Shown here piece after piece: positions 34,841 to 42,623 of a DNA stretch of 64,000 nt (its first letter is position 1; each line of letters opens with the position of its first letter). The notes beneath the pieces were generated by a model. That model made no database searches, was not told the origin of the DNA, and was given only the letters and a program-made list of their open reading frames with translations. The stretch lies in NCBI GenBank assembly GCA_052273165.1, contig DAVZIU010000005.1. One strand, written 5' to 3'. A program made the position numbers and the translations under genes. Origin of the DNA: Treponema_D berlinense_A. GTDB taxonomy: Bacteria; Spirochaetota; Spirochaetia; Treponematales; Treponemataceae.

Positions 34841-34869
34841 TTGAAAGTATTATCCATAAATGATAAAAT
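34841..34869 (+). promoter_or_regulatory. uxaB promoter
   Basis: TTGAAA (34841-34846), a 17-bp spacer and TAAAAT (34864-34869). The leader is about 20 nt and carries TTGGAGG before the ATG at 34897. Confidence 0.7.
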
Positions 34870-34896
34870 CAAACATTATTTTTGGAGGCTTCTAAA

Positions 34897-36462
34897 ATGG
34901 CATTAAAGTCTATACAAGACGTTGTAAAAACTGTAAAACGTCCAGAAAAAATTCTTCAGTTTGGTGAAGGCGGATTCCTCCGCGCATTCGTAGACTGGCA
35001 GATTGATATTGTAAACGAAAAAACCGACTTCAACGGAAACGTTGTAATCGTTCAGCCGCTCGAAAAAGGTATGATTGACGCAATGAACGCTCAGAACAAC
35101 CTTTACACAACTGTTCTCCGCGGCATGAAAGACGGAAAACCAACAGTTGAAACACGCACAATCAACTCTATCAGCCGTTCTATCAACCCTTACACAAATT
35201 ACGATGATTACATTGCATTGGCTTCAAACCCAGACTTGCGCTTTATCGTATCTAACACAACTGAAGCAGGTATTCGTTTCGACGCAGAAATCGACGGCGT
35301 TCCAGTAACTCTTGACCAGAAGCCACAGAAAAACTTCCCTGCAAAAGTTACAGCATTCCTTTATAAACGTTTCCAGGCTTTTAACGGCGATGTTTCAAAG
35401 GGAATGATTCTTATTCCTTGTGAACTTTCTGACCAGGCAGGTCTTAACCTCCGCATCAACATTCTCCGCTATGCAGAAATGTGGCAGCTCGGACCAGACT
35501 TTATCAACTGGTTTGACGAAGCTTGCGATGTTTGTTCTTGTCTTGTTGACCGCATTGTTCCAGGATATTTCCCACTTCTTACAAAAAATGAAAAAACAGG
35601 CAAAACTCAGGCCGAAGAAATTTGCGAAAAACTCGGCTACGAAGATAAACTCCTCGACTCAGCAGAACTTTTCCACTTCTGGGTTATCGAATCTAAAAAA
35701 TCACACGAAGACGAACTTCCACTCGTTAAAGCAGGCCTTTCTGTTAAGTGGGTTCAGAACATGGATTACTACCACACAAGAAAAGTACGCATCTTGAACG
35801 GTGCACACACATCTTCTGTATTGGCAGCTTTCCTTGCAGGTTCAAACTACGTTCAGGACATTGTATGTTCAGAAAAAGTTGGAACAGGCTTTAACACACC
35901 AAACGCTGACGCTCAGAAATTTATGCGCAACGTAATCTTCAACGAAATCATTCCTTCAATCAACGGAGATCAGGAAGACCTTAAAGAATACGCAGAAAAC
36001 GTATGGTCACGTTTCCAGAATCCGTTCAACCCACACCGCTTGATCGAAATTTCTTTGAACTCAGTTGCAAAATACTGGACACGTTGTCTTCCATCTGTAA
36101 CACAGTACATGGCAAAGAACAACTCAGTTCCAAAACTTCTTTCGTTCTCAATTGCCGCTTTAATTGCTTTTTACAACGGAACAGAAATCAAAACAGACGA
36201 AAAAGGCGCAAAATATCTTGAATCAAAGAGAGAAGAAGGCGTTTATCCAAACAAAGATACACTTCCAGTTCTCGAATTCTTTGCTGCTCTCAACAAAGAA
36301 ACAAAAGACGCAAAAGTTATTACAAACAAAGTTCTTTCAAATGTTGACTTCTGGAAAGAAGACCTCACAAAATACGAAGGACTCGAAGCAAGCGTAGCAC
36401 AGAACCTCGCAGACATTCAGTCTAAGGGTATGAAAGCTGCACTTGCAGACATTGTAAAATAA
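34897..36462 (+). CDS. uxaB: Tagaturonate reductase (altronate oxidoreductase)
   Basis: A 521-residue NAD-dependent enzyme of the mannitol dehydrogenase family that reduces tagaturonate to altronate, the second step of galacturonate breakdown. The N-terminal nucleotide-binding segment QFGEGGFLRAFVDWQ and the catalytic-region pattern VRILNGAHTS (Lys and Asn environment) are those of the UxaB group rather than of mannitol or fructuronate enzymes. The frame can start at a TTG at 34882, but that codon is part of the ribosome binding site TTGGAGG, and the ATG at 34897 is right. Own promoter and strong terminator, so it is monocistronic. Confidence 0.92.
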   Translation: MALKSIQDVVKTVKRPEKILQFGEGGFLRAFVDWQIDIVNEKTDFNGNVVIVQPLEKGMIDAMNAQNNLYTTVLRGMKDGKPTVETRTINSISRSINPYTNYDDYIALASNPDLRFIVSNTTEAGIRFDAEIDGVPVTLDQKPQKNFPAKVTAFLYKRFQAFNGDVSKGMILIPCELSDQAGLNLRINILRYAEMWQLGPDFINWFDEACDVCSCLVDRIVPGYFPLLTKNEKTGKTQAEEICEKLGYEDKLLDSAELFHFWVIESKKSHEDELPLVKAGLSVKWVQNMDYYHTRKVRILNGAHTSSVLAAFLAGSNYVQDIVCSEKVGTGFNTPNADAQKFMRNVIFNEIIPSINGDQEDLKEYAENVWSRFQNPFNPHRLIEISLNSVAKYWTRCLPSVTQYMAKNNSVPKLLSFSIAALIAFYNGTEIKTDEKGAKYLESKREEGVYPNKDTLPVLEFFAALNKETKDAKVITNKVLSNVDFWKEDLTKYEGLEASVAQNLADIQSKGMKAALADIVK

Positions 36463-36487
36463 ACTGTCTTAACAAATCTTAACAAAA

Positions 36488-36522
36488 CAAAAAGCGCGAT
36501 TCGAGCGAACCGCGCTTTTTTT
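36488..36522 (+). terminator. Terminator of uxaB
   Basis: AAAAAGCGCG and CGCGCTTTTT form a stem with a 12-nt loop followed by more T, 25 nt after the uxaB stop. Confidence 0.85.
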
Positions 36523-36810
36523 ATTGGTTTTGAAAAAAAAATATCACTTTAAATAAGAAGCTGTTTCATTATTTTCAACAACAGTATAATCAATCCCATC
36601 GATAAAAATTGAAAAAACGCATAAACCGCACTAGCGATGTGCAGGGTGCGAAGCAGACGGCATTTTTGCCGGCCGGAGCGAATAGCGCAGCCCGGAACGT
36701 AGCGCCGCCTTTTGGCGGAGTGCCCGAATTTTGATAATGACTTTTTACTTATAAAATGATAGATTTTCAGAACGCACGTAACTTAATTTTAAGTCACTTT
36801 TGGGGGTACT
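36523..36810. other. Spacer between uxaB and uxaA with a GC-rich element
   Basis: Bases 36544-36611 read on the minus strand as a short protein-like tail (see findings). Bases about 36632-36735 are a GC-rich element with internal inverted repeats (GCATTTTTGC, CGCCGCCTTTTGGCGG). A 14-bp palindrome, ACTTAATTTTAAGT (36781-36794), lies just upstream of the uxaA ribosome binding site and could be an operator. A clear -35/-10 pair for uxaA was not identified, although TATAAAAT occurs near 36750. Confidence 0.5.
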
Positions 36811-38376
36811 ATGAGCAAAATCGCTATTAGAATTAATTCGGCTGACATTGTAGCTGTCGCACTTCAGCCACTGGCAAAAGGTACGGAAGTTATTCTTGAA
36901 GCTTCTGGAAATGCGCCAGAAACTAAAGTAACTCTTACAGAGGATATTACAGCCGGTCATAAATTCGCAATCCGCGACATTAAAAAAGACGAACCTATAA
37001 TAAAATACGGATATCCGATTGGCGCTGCTACTCAGGATATTCCTGTTGGAAGCCATGTTCACACACACAACATCCACACCTTGCTTTCTGAAAAATTTGA
37101 ATACACTTATAACGAAGAAAACGCAAAAGCTGCTTACGAAAAATGGTACAAAGAAACCGAAGATTTGCGCAAAAATGTTCCTTCTGTAAACGTTTACAAA
37201 CGCGCAGACGGCCGCATTGGTATTCGTAACGAAATTTGGATTGTTCCGCTTGTTGGCTGTGTTAATAAAATTTCTGAACGACTTGCAACCTGGGCAAATG
37301 CAAAATTTTTTGACGGTGAAGAACCAAAACCAAATACAAATGGCGGTCTTGAAGGAATTTTTGCCTGGACTCATCCTTATGGCTGTTCTCAGATGGGTGG
37401 CGACAAAGAAACAACTGCAAAAATTTTGGCAGATTTAGTTCATCATCCGAATGCTGGCGGCGTTCTTGTTGTTTCTCTCGGTTGTGAAGAAAACAATATT
37501 CCTTATTTTAAGGAGTTTTTGGGCGAATATGATGAAAACCGCGTAAAATTCATGACAACTCAGCAGACAGAAGATGAACTTTCGGCAGGAAAAGAACTGA
37601 TTACTGAACTTGTAAAATATGTTGGTCAGTTTAAGCGCGAGTCTGTTCCTCTTTCAGAAGTTGTTCTCGGTATGAAGTGCGGTGGTTCGGACGGAATGTC
37701 TGGAATTACGGCAAATGCTTTGATTGGCCGGGTTTGCGATGCTATGACTGGAATGGACGGTCGCGTAATGCTCACTGAAGTTCCAGAAATGTTTGGCGCT
37801 GAGCAAATGCTTATGAACCGTTGTGTTGATAAAAAACGTTTTGACGAAACTGTAAATCTTATCAACGGATTTAAGGATTATTACGCCCGCCACAATCAGG
37901 TTTGCTACGAAAATCCAAGTCCAGGAAACAAAGCTGGTGGAATTACAACTCTCGAAGACAAATCTTTAGGTTGTGTTCAGAAGGGTGGAAAAGCGCCTGT
38001 TACAGGTGTACTCAAATATGGTGAACGTCTGACAGAAAAAGGGCTTACTCTTCTTGAAGGTCCAGGCAACGACATTGTTTCTACAACAGATATGACCGCT
38101 GCTGGAGCAAACATTATTCTGTTCTCTACTGGACGCGGAACTCCTCTCGGTGCTCCTGTTCCAACTGTAAAAATTGCAACAAATCATCCTCTCGCAGAAA
38201 AAAAATCTGACTGGATTGATTTTGACGCAGCACGACTTTTAGACGAACCAAGCGACAAAGTACGCGATGCTCTCCTTGAATTGATTTGCGATATTTGTTC
38301 TGGAAAAAAACAGACAAAGAACGAAATCAACGGTTATCGCGAAATTGCAATCTTCAAAGACGGTGTAACTCTTTAA
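36811..38376 (+). CDS. uxaA: Altronate dehydratase
   Basis: A 521-residue iron-dependent enzyme that dehydrates altronate to 2-keto-3-deoxygluconate. The N-terminal SAF domain (about residues 5-85, with GHKFAIRDIKKDEPIIKYG) and the large catalytic domain of the galactarate dehydratase/altronate hydrolase family (from about residue 120; PLVGCVNKIS, then HPYGCSQMGGD and LGMKCGGSDGMSGITANA) are in the normal order and length. The conserved cysteines fit metal binding. TGGGGGT precedes the ATG at 36811. It lies downstream of uxaB but behind that gene's terminator, so it is separately transcribed. Confidence 0.94.
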   Translation: MSKIAIRINSADIVAVALQPLAKGTEVILEASGNAPETKVTLTEDITAGHKFAIRDIKKDEPIIKYGYPIGAATQDIPVGSHVHTHNIHTLLSEKFEYTYNEENAKAAYEKWYKETEDLRKNVPSVNVYKRADGRIGIRNEIWIVPLVGCVNKISERLATWANAKFFDGEEPKPNTNGGLEGIFAWTHPYGCSQMGGDKETTAKILADLVHHPNAGGVLVVSLGCEENNIPYFKEFLGEYDENRVKFMTTQQTEDELSAGKELITELVKYVGQFKRESVPLSEVVLGMKCGGSDGMSGITANALIGRVCDAMTGMDGRVMLTEVPEMFGAEQMLMNRCVDKKRFDETVNLINGFKDYYARHNQVCYENPSPGNKAGGITTLEDKSLGCVQKGGKAPVTGVLKYGERLTEKGLTLLEGPGNDIVSTTDMTAAGANIILFSTGRGTPLGAPVPTVKIATNHPLAEKKSDWIDFDAARLLDEPSDKVRDALLELICDICSGKKQTKNEINGYREIAIFKDGVTL

Positions 38377-38396
38377 TTTTTATTGAATAACAGATT

Positions 38397-38433
38397 GCCT
38401 GAAAAGTATAAATTTACTTTTCAGGCTTTTTTT
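38397..38433 (+). terminator. Terminator of uxaA
   Basis: GCCTGAAAAGTA (38397-38408) pairs perfectly with TACTTTTCAGGC (38415-38426), followed by seven T. Confidence 0.9.
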
Positions 38434-38472
38434 ATTTAAAGTTGATATAAGCTTAATAAATACAAAAAGAAG

Positions 38473-38492
38473 AAAAACTAACGTTCGTTAGA
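38473..38492 (-). terminator. Small hairpin with conserved ACTAACG motif, after the GNAT gene
   Basis: On the minus strand CTAAC-GAAC-GTTAG is followed by five T, 10 nt after the GNAT stop. As DNA, ACTAACGTTCGTTAG is a palindrome with a 2-bp centre. The same motif recurs at 47278-47293 and, diverged, at 48404-48419. Confidence 0.55.
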
Positions 38493-38501
38493 TAAAAAAA
38501 A

Positions 38502-39131
38502 CTATTGTTCTATCTCTATAAAACTACCGTTTGTCAGTTTTAATTGTTCGAGTAAAGCACTAAAGGGAATTGTCTTTTTTTGAGAACTTTTATGTTCTCC
38601 TAAATGTTTTTCCATCCAAACCATGCTATACCAGCGGTCAAATTTGTATCCGCAGTCTTTAAAAATTCCTACCATTCGATAGTTCATTTTTTCGTGGAAC
38701 TTAACACTGGCTTTTGTAAGAAATTCATCTTCTCGTTCTGTATAGGCAATACAAGCATAACAATTCAAAATATTCTGTTTTTTAAGAAGAAATTCGAGGT
38801 TTTTGAGCAAAATTCTGCCAATTCCCATCTTTCTGCATTCTTTTTTTACATAAATTGACGTTTCTATTGACCAATCGTACGCAGCCCGGGATTTTAATTC
38901 ACTAGCATAGGCATATCCCAAAATTTCGTCACTTGAAGAAACTGCAATCAAATACGGATATTTTTTAAGAGTTTTTTCGATTCGAGCGCAAAATTCCTGC
39001 AAAGTTGGAGTTTCAATTTCAAAACTAATCGCCGTATTTTCAACATAAAACTTATAAATTTCTAAAAGCTCGGCTGCATTTTCTGAAGAAGCCACCTTTA
39101 TTTTTATATTTTCATTTTCTTTAATATTCAT
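38502..39131 (-). CDS. GNAT-family N-acetyltransferase (phosphinothricin acetyltransferase-like)
   Basis: A 209-residue GNAT enzyme. The fold order matches the phosphinothricin/amino-acid acetyltransferase group: YKFYVENTAISFE near residue 27, the SIYVKKECRKMGIGRILL acetyl-CoA loop (R/KxxGxG), CYACIAYT, then FHEKMNYRMVGIFKDCGYKFDRWY. The last segment is characteristic of this group, which acetylates methionine sulfone, sulfoximine or related amino acids. The substrate is not known. About 40 extra residues at the C-terminus are unexplained. The start overlaps the end of addA by 11 nt, so it is translated in the addB-addA-GNAT operon, but it has no obvious role in recombination. Confidence 0.85.
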   Translation of the reverse strand: MNIKENENIKIKVASSENAAELLEIYKFYVENTAISFEIETPTLQEFCARIEKTLKKYPYLIAVSSSDEILGYAYASELKSRAAYDWSIETSIYVKKECRKMGIGRILLKNLEFLLKKQNILNCYACIAYTEREDEFLTKASVKFHEKMNYRMVGIFKDCGYKFDRWYSMVWMEKHLGEHKSSQKKTIPFSALLEQLKLTNGSFIEIEQ

Positions 39132-42100
39132 AAATACTCTCGTTCAAACAAAGATTTTCTGGTAAAATTTCAATTTCCTTTCCAAAACGCAAATAAAACA
39201 AAAAAGTTCTTATTTTTTCTTCTGGAACCGACAGCATTTGAGAAACTGCATGTCTATAACAGGCCAATTGAGAATAATAAATTTCCGGACGAATTTCCTG
39301 GTTTGTTTTGTAATCAACAACAAAAAAATTTCCATCCTTTTCTTTAAAAACCAAATCAATTATACCAGACAAAATTTTTTCGCCAAACCGACTTTTAAAT
39401 TCAAATTCTTCTTTTCGCCAGATTGAATTCAATGCTTTTTTTCCAAGTTCTGAATTCAAAAATCCTTTCGTCATTTGCTCACAAATTTTTTCAACTTTCT
39501 TAATATCGCCCGTGCTATTTTCCAATCCGGAAACGTCCTGATTATTATACGGAACTTTTATTTCCTGTCCATAAAATTTCAACGCAGTTTCGAGATAGGA
39601 ATGCGCGATTGTACCAAAATTATTAAAGTCAAAATTTTTGTGTCTTTCAATAATTTCATTTATTTCGGCAAATGGCAAATCCGTCCAATTTTTATTTTCT
39701 AGAGATTTTTTAAATTCATTTTTTTCGGCTTCTTCGTACAGTTTACTCGGAGAAACATAAATTTTTTCAACCAGATCTTTTTTTATAATTTGAGAGGTTT
39801 CGTAAGGACTTTGTTTTGAAAGAGCTTTTACAAAATCAATTTTTGCTTTTTGAGTATTCGGGCGTTTTTGTTCCGAAAAAAATTCGCCTTGAGAAAATGG
39901 TTCAATTATTTCAATTTTTGAAAAAGGCGAGGCGTCTTGATAATTTGAATTTCCACTTTCATCCTTTTTACAGTAAAAATTGATAACTGGAGCAAGAACT
40001 TTATAAATTGAATCGGCATTTTTTGTTCCGCCCGGCAAATATTCTTCAACATCTTTTGGAACTTCGTAACTGCTGTTTGTAATAAAAATTTCGTCTTCCG
40101 CACGCGTAAGGGCAACATAAGTCAGACGACGCATTTCCGCACATTCTTTTAATTCATTTTCGTTTTTTGCGAGAATATAAAAATAGTTTTTTGAATCTTT
40201 AAAATATGCTGGAGTATTCAACGCAAATCCGAATCTTGAACTGTAATAAACGGGAATAGTGCTTTTTTCGTTTACAGAACCTCGTTGAGTGTCGCAAATA
40301 AAGACGATTTTAAATTCAAGACCTTTACTTTTGTGAACCGTCATAATATGAACGCCTTCTGATTTTTCGACAGGGACATTTATTTCAAGTTTTGAGTTTT
40401 CTTCTTCATATTCAAACAAATAATCGACAAAACTGGCAAGATTTAAATTCTTTTCATCGCCTTCGCGGGCAAGCGCAAACAAAAGGTCATAAAGTTTTTC
40501 GTACATTTTGACAGTTTCGTTCCACATTGTTTCAAATCGATAACCAAATTCATACCAAAGTTTTGAAACAGTTTTTGTAAGAGAATTTTCTTTTGAAAAT
40601 TTTTTAACTTCTTCATAAAATTTTGCTGCATTTTTAAAACGAATTAAAGAATCTTCCTGCAAAATTTCTGCACTTTCGTCAGAAAAAACATCCTGCTTTA
40701 ATGAAAGAACCGCTTCCGTTTCCGTAACTGTTAAATTTACAAAAGGTGAACTCAAAACTTTTCCGTATGCCATTCTGTCGTCAGAATATGCACAAAGTTT
40801 TAAATAAGCGGCAATGTCGCTAACTGGTCCGTCAGAAAAAAAACCTTTTAAGGTTTCTGTGTTGTACGGAATTCCATGACGCAAAAATGCGCGTTCAAAA
40901 ACGGCTTGTTTTGAATATGACCTGAGCAAAATCGCCATATCAGAAAAATCATATCCCTCTCTGTACTTTTCAGCAATTTTTTGAGCAACCCATTCGGCTT
41001 CGGCATAAGTTCCGGTAAAAAATCCATTTGGAGCTTCGGTATTTTTTTCGTAAAAAGCAAGATTTACTCTTCTCTTTGAATTTTCATTTTTTTCTTCGAT
41101 TTCGAGTTTTTTTTCGTCTGGCAAAACAGAATGATAAATTGCTTCGTAAGGAGGAATTTCGTAATTATTTTTTTGCTGACGTTCGTTAAAAAACACAGAC
41201 GGCGGAGTTACCGCAAATTCAACATTTTTTGCATTTTTATCAGAATACAAATCTCCGCCAAAAATTGTGTTAAACGCAGAAATCAGTCTTGGATTTGAAC
41301 GATGGTTTGTGTACATTTGCAAAGTTCCATCAGAAAAATCTTTTGCAAGATTATTAAAAACTTCAACATCTGCACCACGAAAGCGATAAATACTCTGTTT
41401 TTCGTCGCCAACAAAAAACAATTTTTCTTTTTCAAGTTCTTCAACCGAAGGAATGCCTTTTTCCATTCTTTCTTTTTTTTCTGCCAGAAGAAAAAGCATA
41501 TTGCGCTGATCCAGGTTGTTATCCTGAAATTCATCAATCATAATTGCCTTGTATTTTTCTTTTTCCATGGCACGAATTTCCGGATAATCGCAAAGAATCT
41601 GCAATGCCATATTAGAAACATCTGCAAAAGTCAGACAATTTGATGAACGTTTTACATTCATTACAATTTCTTGAAATTCTTCCAGAAGAGGCAAAATTTT
41701 TTCCAAATATGGAATTCCGTAAATATAATTTGCAAGCGAAAGCAAATCGCTTTTTGCAGAGCGAAATAAATCAATATTTTCCTTAAGCAAATCTACTTCT
41801 TCCGATTTTACTCTCGGTTTTGAATAATTTATTCCGTTTATTTTTTCTGCATATTCTTTAATTAACGAAAAATTTTGAGTTTCAATGTTTTCGTCCGTAA
41901 TTTCTACAATTTCTGGAGAAATATTTTTATTTTTTTCTTTTAAATACGCTTCAAACGACTTACTTTCCCGATTTCCCGAAAATTCATCTTCAAAACTTTC
42001 AATTTCGCACAAAATTTCAGAAATTTTGTGAACTGTTTTATTCCATTCTTGAACAATTTTTGCAAACTGCTTTTTAAAATCCGCACGAAAATCTATGGGA

Positions 42101-42612
42101 TTTGCAATTTTTGAATGAGCAAGAATCGGTTCAACAAAGAGTTTTTCTGCAACCGCCTCATAATCTTGAACTTTTATAAATTCTTTTAAAGTTTCATTGT
42201 CGCGATGTTCGAGCAAAAAGGGCAGGGCTTTTGCCTTTACCTGAGTTTTTATGTTTTCATCATCCTGAACAAAATCTGGACTAATTCCGTAAAAACGGCA
42301 ACCAAGTTTTGCGACGCTATTACAATAACTGTCCAAAGTTTTTATATTCGCTTTATAAAAATTCGCAGCCTGTTCGGGCGCTTCATTTTTTAAGACGTTG
42401 TAAATTCTTGAGGACATTTCGACCGTAGCTTTTTTTGTAAAAGTCAAAGTCAAAATCTGATCAACGTTGTATTTATATTTTTTTATCAAATTCAAATATC
42501 GGAGCGAAAGAACTGTCGTTTTTCCAGAACCAGCTCCAGCGGCAACTACCGTATTTTTTATTGAATCAATTGCTTTTTGCTGTTCTGGCAACATCTGTTT
42601 TATATCAGCCAT
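39121..42612 (-). CDS. addA: ATP-dependent helicase/nuclease AddA (RecB-like)
   Basis: A 1163-residue UvrD-type helicase fused to a C-terminal nuclease, the AddA subunit of the double-strand-break-processing enzyme. Walker A AGAGSGKTTVL lies near residue 33, the Walker B-like IMIDEFQDNN near residue 360, and the late helicase motif VALTRAEDE near residue 840. The C-terminal PD-(D/E)XK nuclease is visible as GIIDLVFKEKDGNFFVVDYKT (quoted in part: VVDYKTN). It is translated 11 nt after addB with the ribosome binding site GAGGAAAA overlapping that gene's end. Together they generate 3' single strands for RecA loading. Confidence 0.92.
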   Translation of the reverse strand: MADIKQMLPEQQKAIDSIKNTVVAAGAGSGKTTVLSLRYLNLIKKYKYNVDQILTLTFTKKATVEMSSRIYNVLKNEAPEQAANFYKANIKTLDSYCNSVAKLGCRFYGISPDFVQDDENIKTQVKAKALPFLLEHRDNETLKEFIKVQDYEAVAEKLFVEPILAHSKIANPIDFRADFKKQFAKIVQEWNKTVHKISEILCEIESFEDEFSGNRESKSFEAYLKEKNKNISPEIVEITDENIETQNFSLIKEYAEKINGINYSKPRVKSEEVDLLKENIDLFRSAKSDLLSLANYIYGIPYLEKILPLLEEFQEIVMNVKRSSNCLTFADVSNMALQILCDYPEIRAMEKEKYKAIMIDEFQDNNLDQRNMLFLLAEKKERMEKGIPSVEELEKEKLFFVGDEKQSIYRFRGADVEVFNNLAKDFSDGTLQMYTNHRSNPRLISAFNTIFGGDLYSDKNAKNVEFAVTPPSVFFNERQQKNNYEIPPYEAIYHSVLPDEKKLEIEEKNENSKRRVNLAFYEKNTEAPNGFFTGTYAEAEWVAQKIAEKYREGYDFSDMAILLRSYSKQAVFERAFLRHGIPYNTETLKGFFSDGPVSDIAAYLKLCAYSDDRMAYGKVLSSPFVNLTVTETEAVLSLKQDVFSDESAEILQEDSLIRFKNAAKFYEEVKKFSKENSLTKTVSKLWYEFGYRFETMWNETVKMYEKLYDLLFALAREGDEKNLNLASFVDYLFEYEEENSKLEINVPVEKSEGVHIMTVHKSKGLEFKIVFICDTQRGSVNEKSTIPVYYSSRFGFALNTPAYFKDSKNYFYILAKNENELKECAEMRRLTYVALTRAEDEIFITNSSYEVPKDVEEYLPGGTKNADSIYKVLAPVINFYCKKDESGNSNYQDASPFSKIEIIEPFSQGEFFSEQKRPNTQKAKIDFVKALSKQSPYETSQIIKKDLVEKIYVSPSKLYEEAEKNEFKKSLENKNWTDLPFAEINEIIERHKNFDFNNFGTIAHSYLETALKFYGQEIKVPYNNQDVSGLENSTGDIKKVEKICEQMTKGFLNSELGKKALNSIWRKEEFEFKSRFGEKILSGIIDLVFKEKDGNFFVVDYKTNQEIRPEIYYSQLACYRHAVSQMLSVPEEKIRTFLFYLRFGKEIEILPENLCLNESIYEY

Positions 42613-42623
42613 TTTTTCCTCCG

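Noticed and set aside
36745..37374. A 209-codon open frame on the minus strand at the start of uxaA
   Set aside because: It lies inside the clear uxaA gene on the other strand, has the Cys/Phe/Asn-rich composition of an antisense shadow, and no ribosome binding site.
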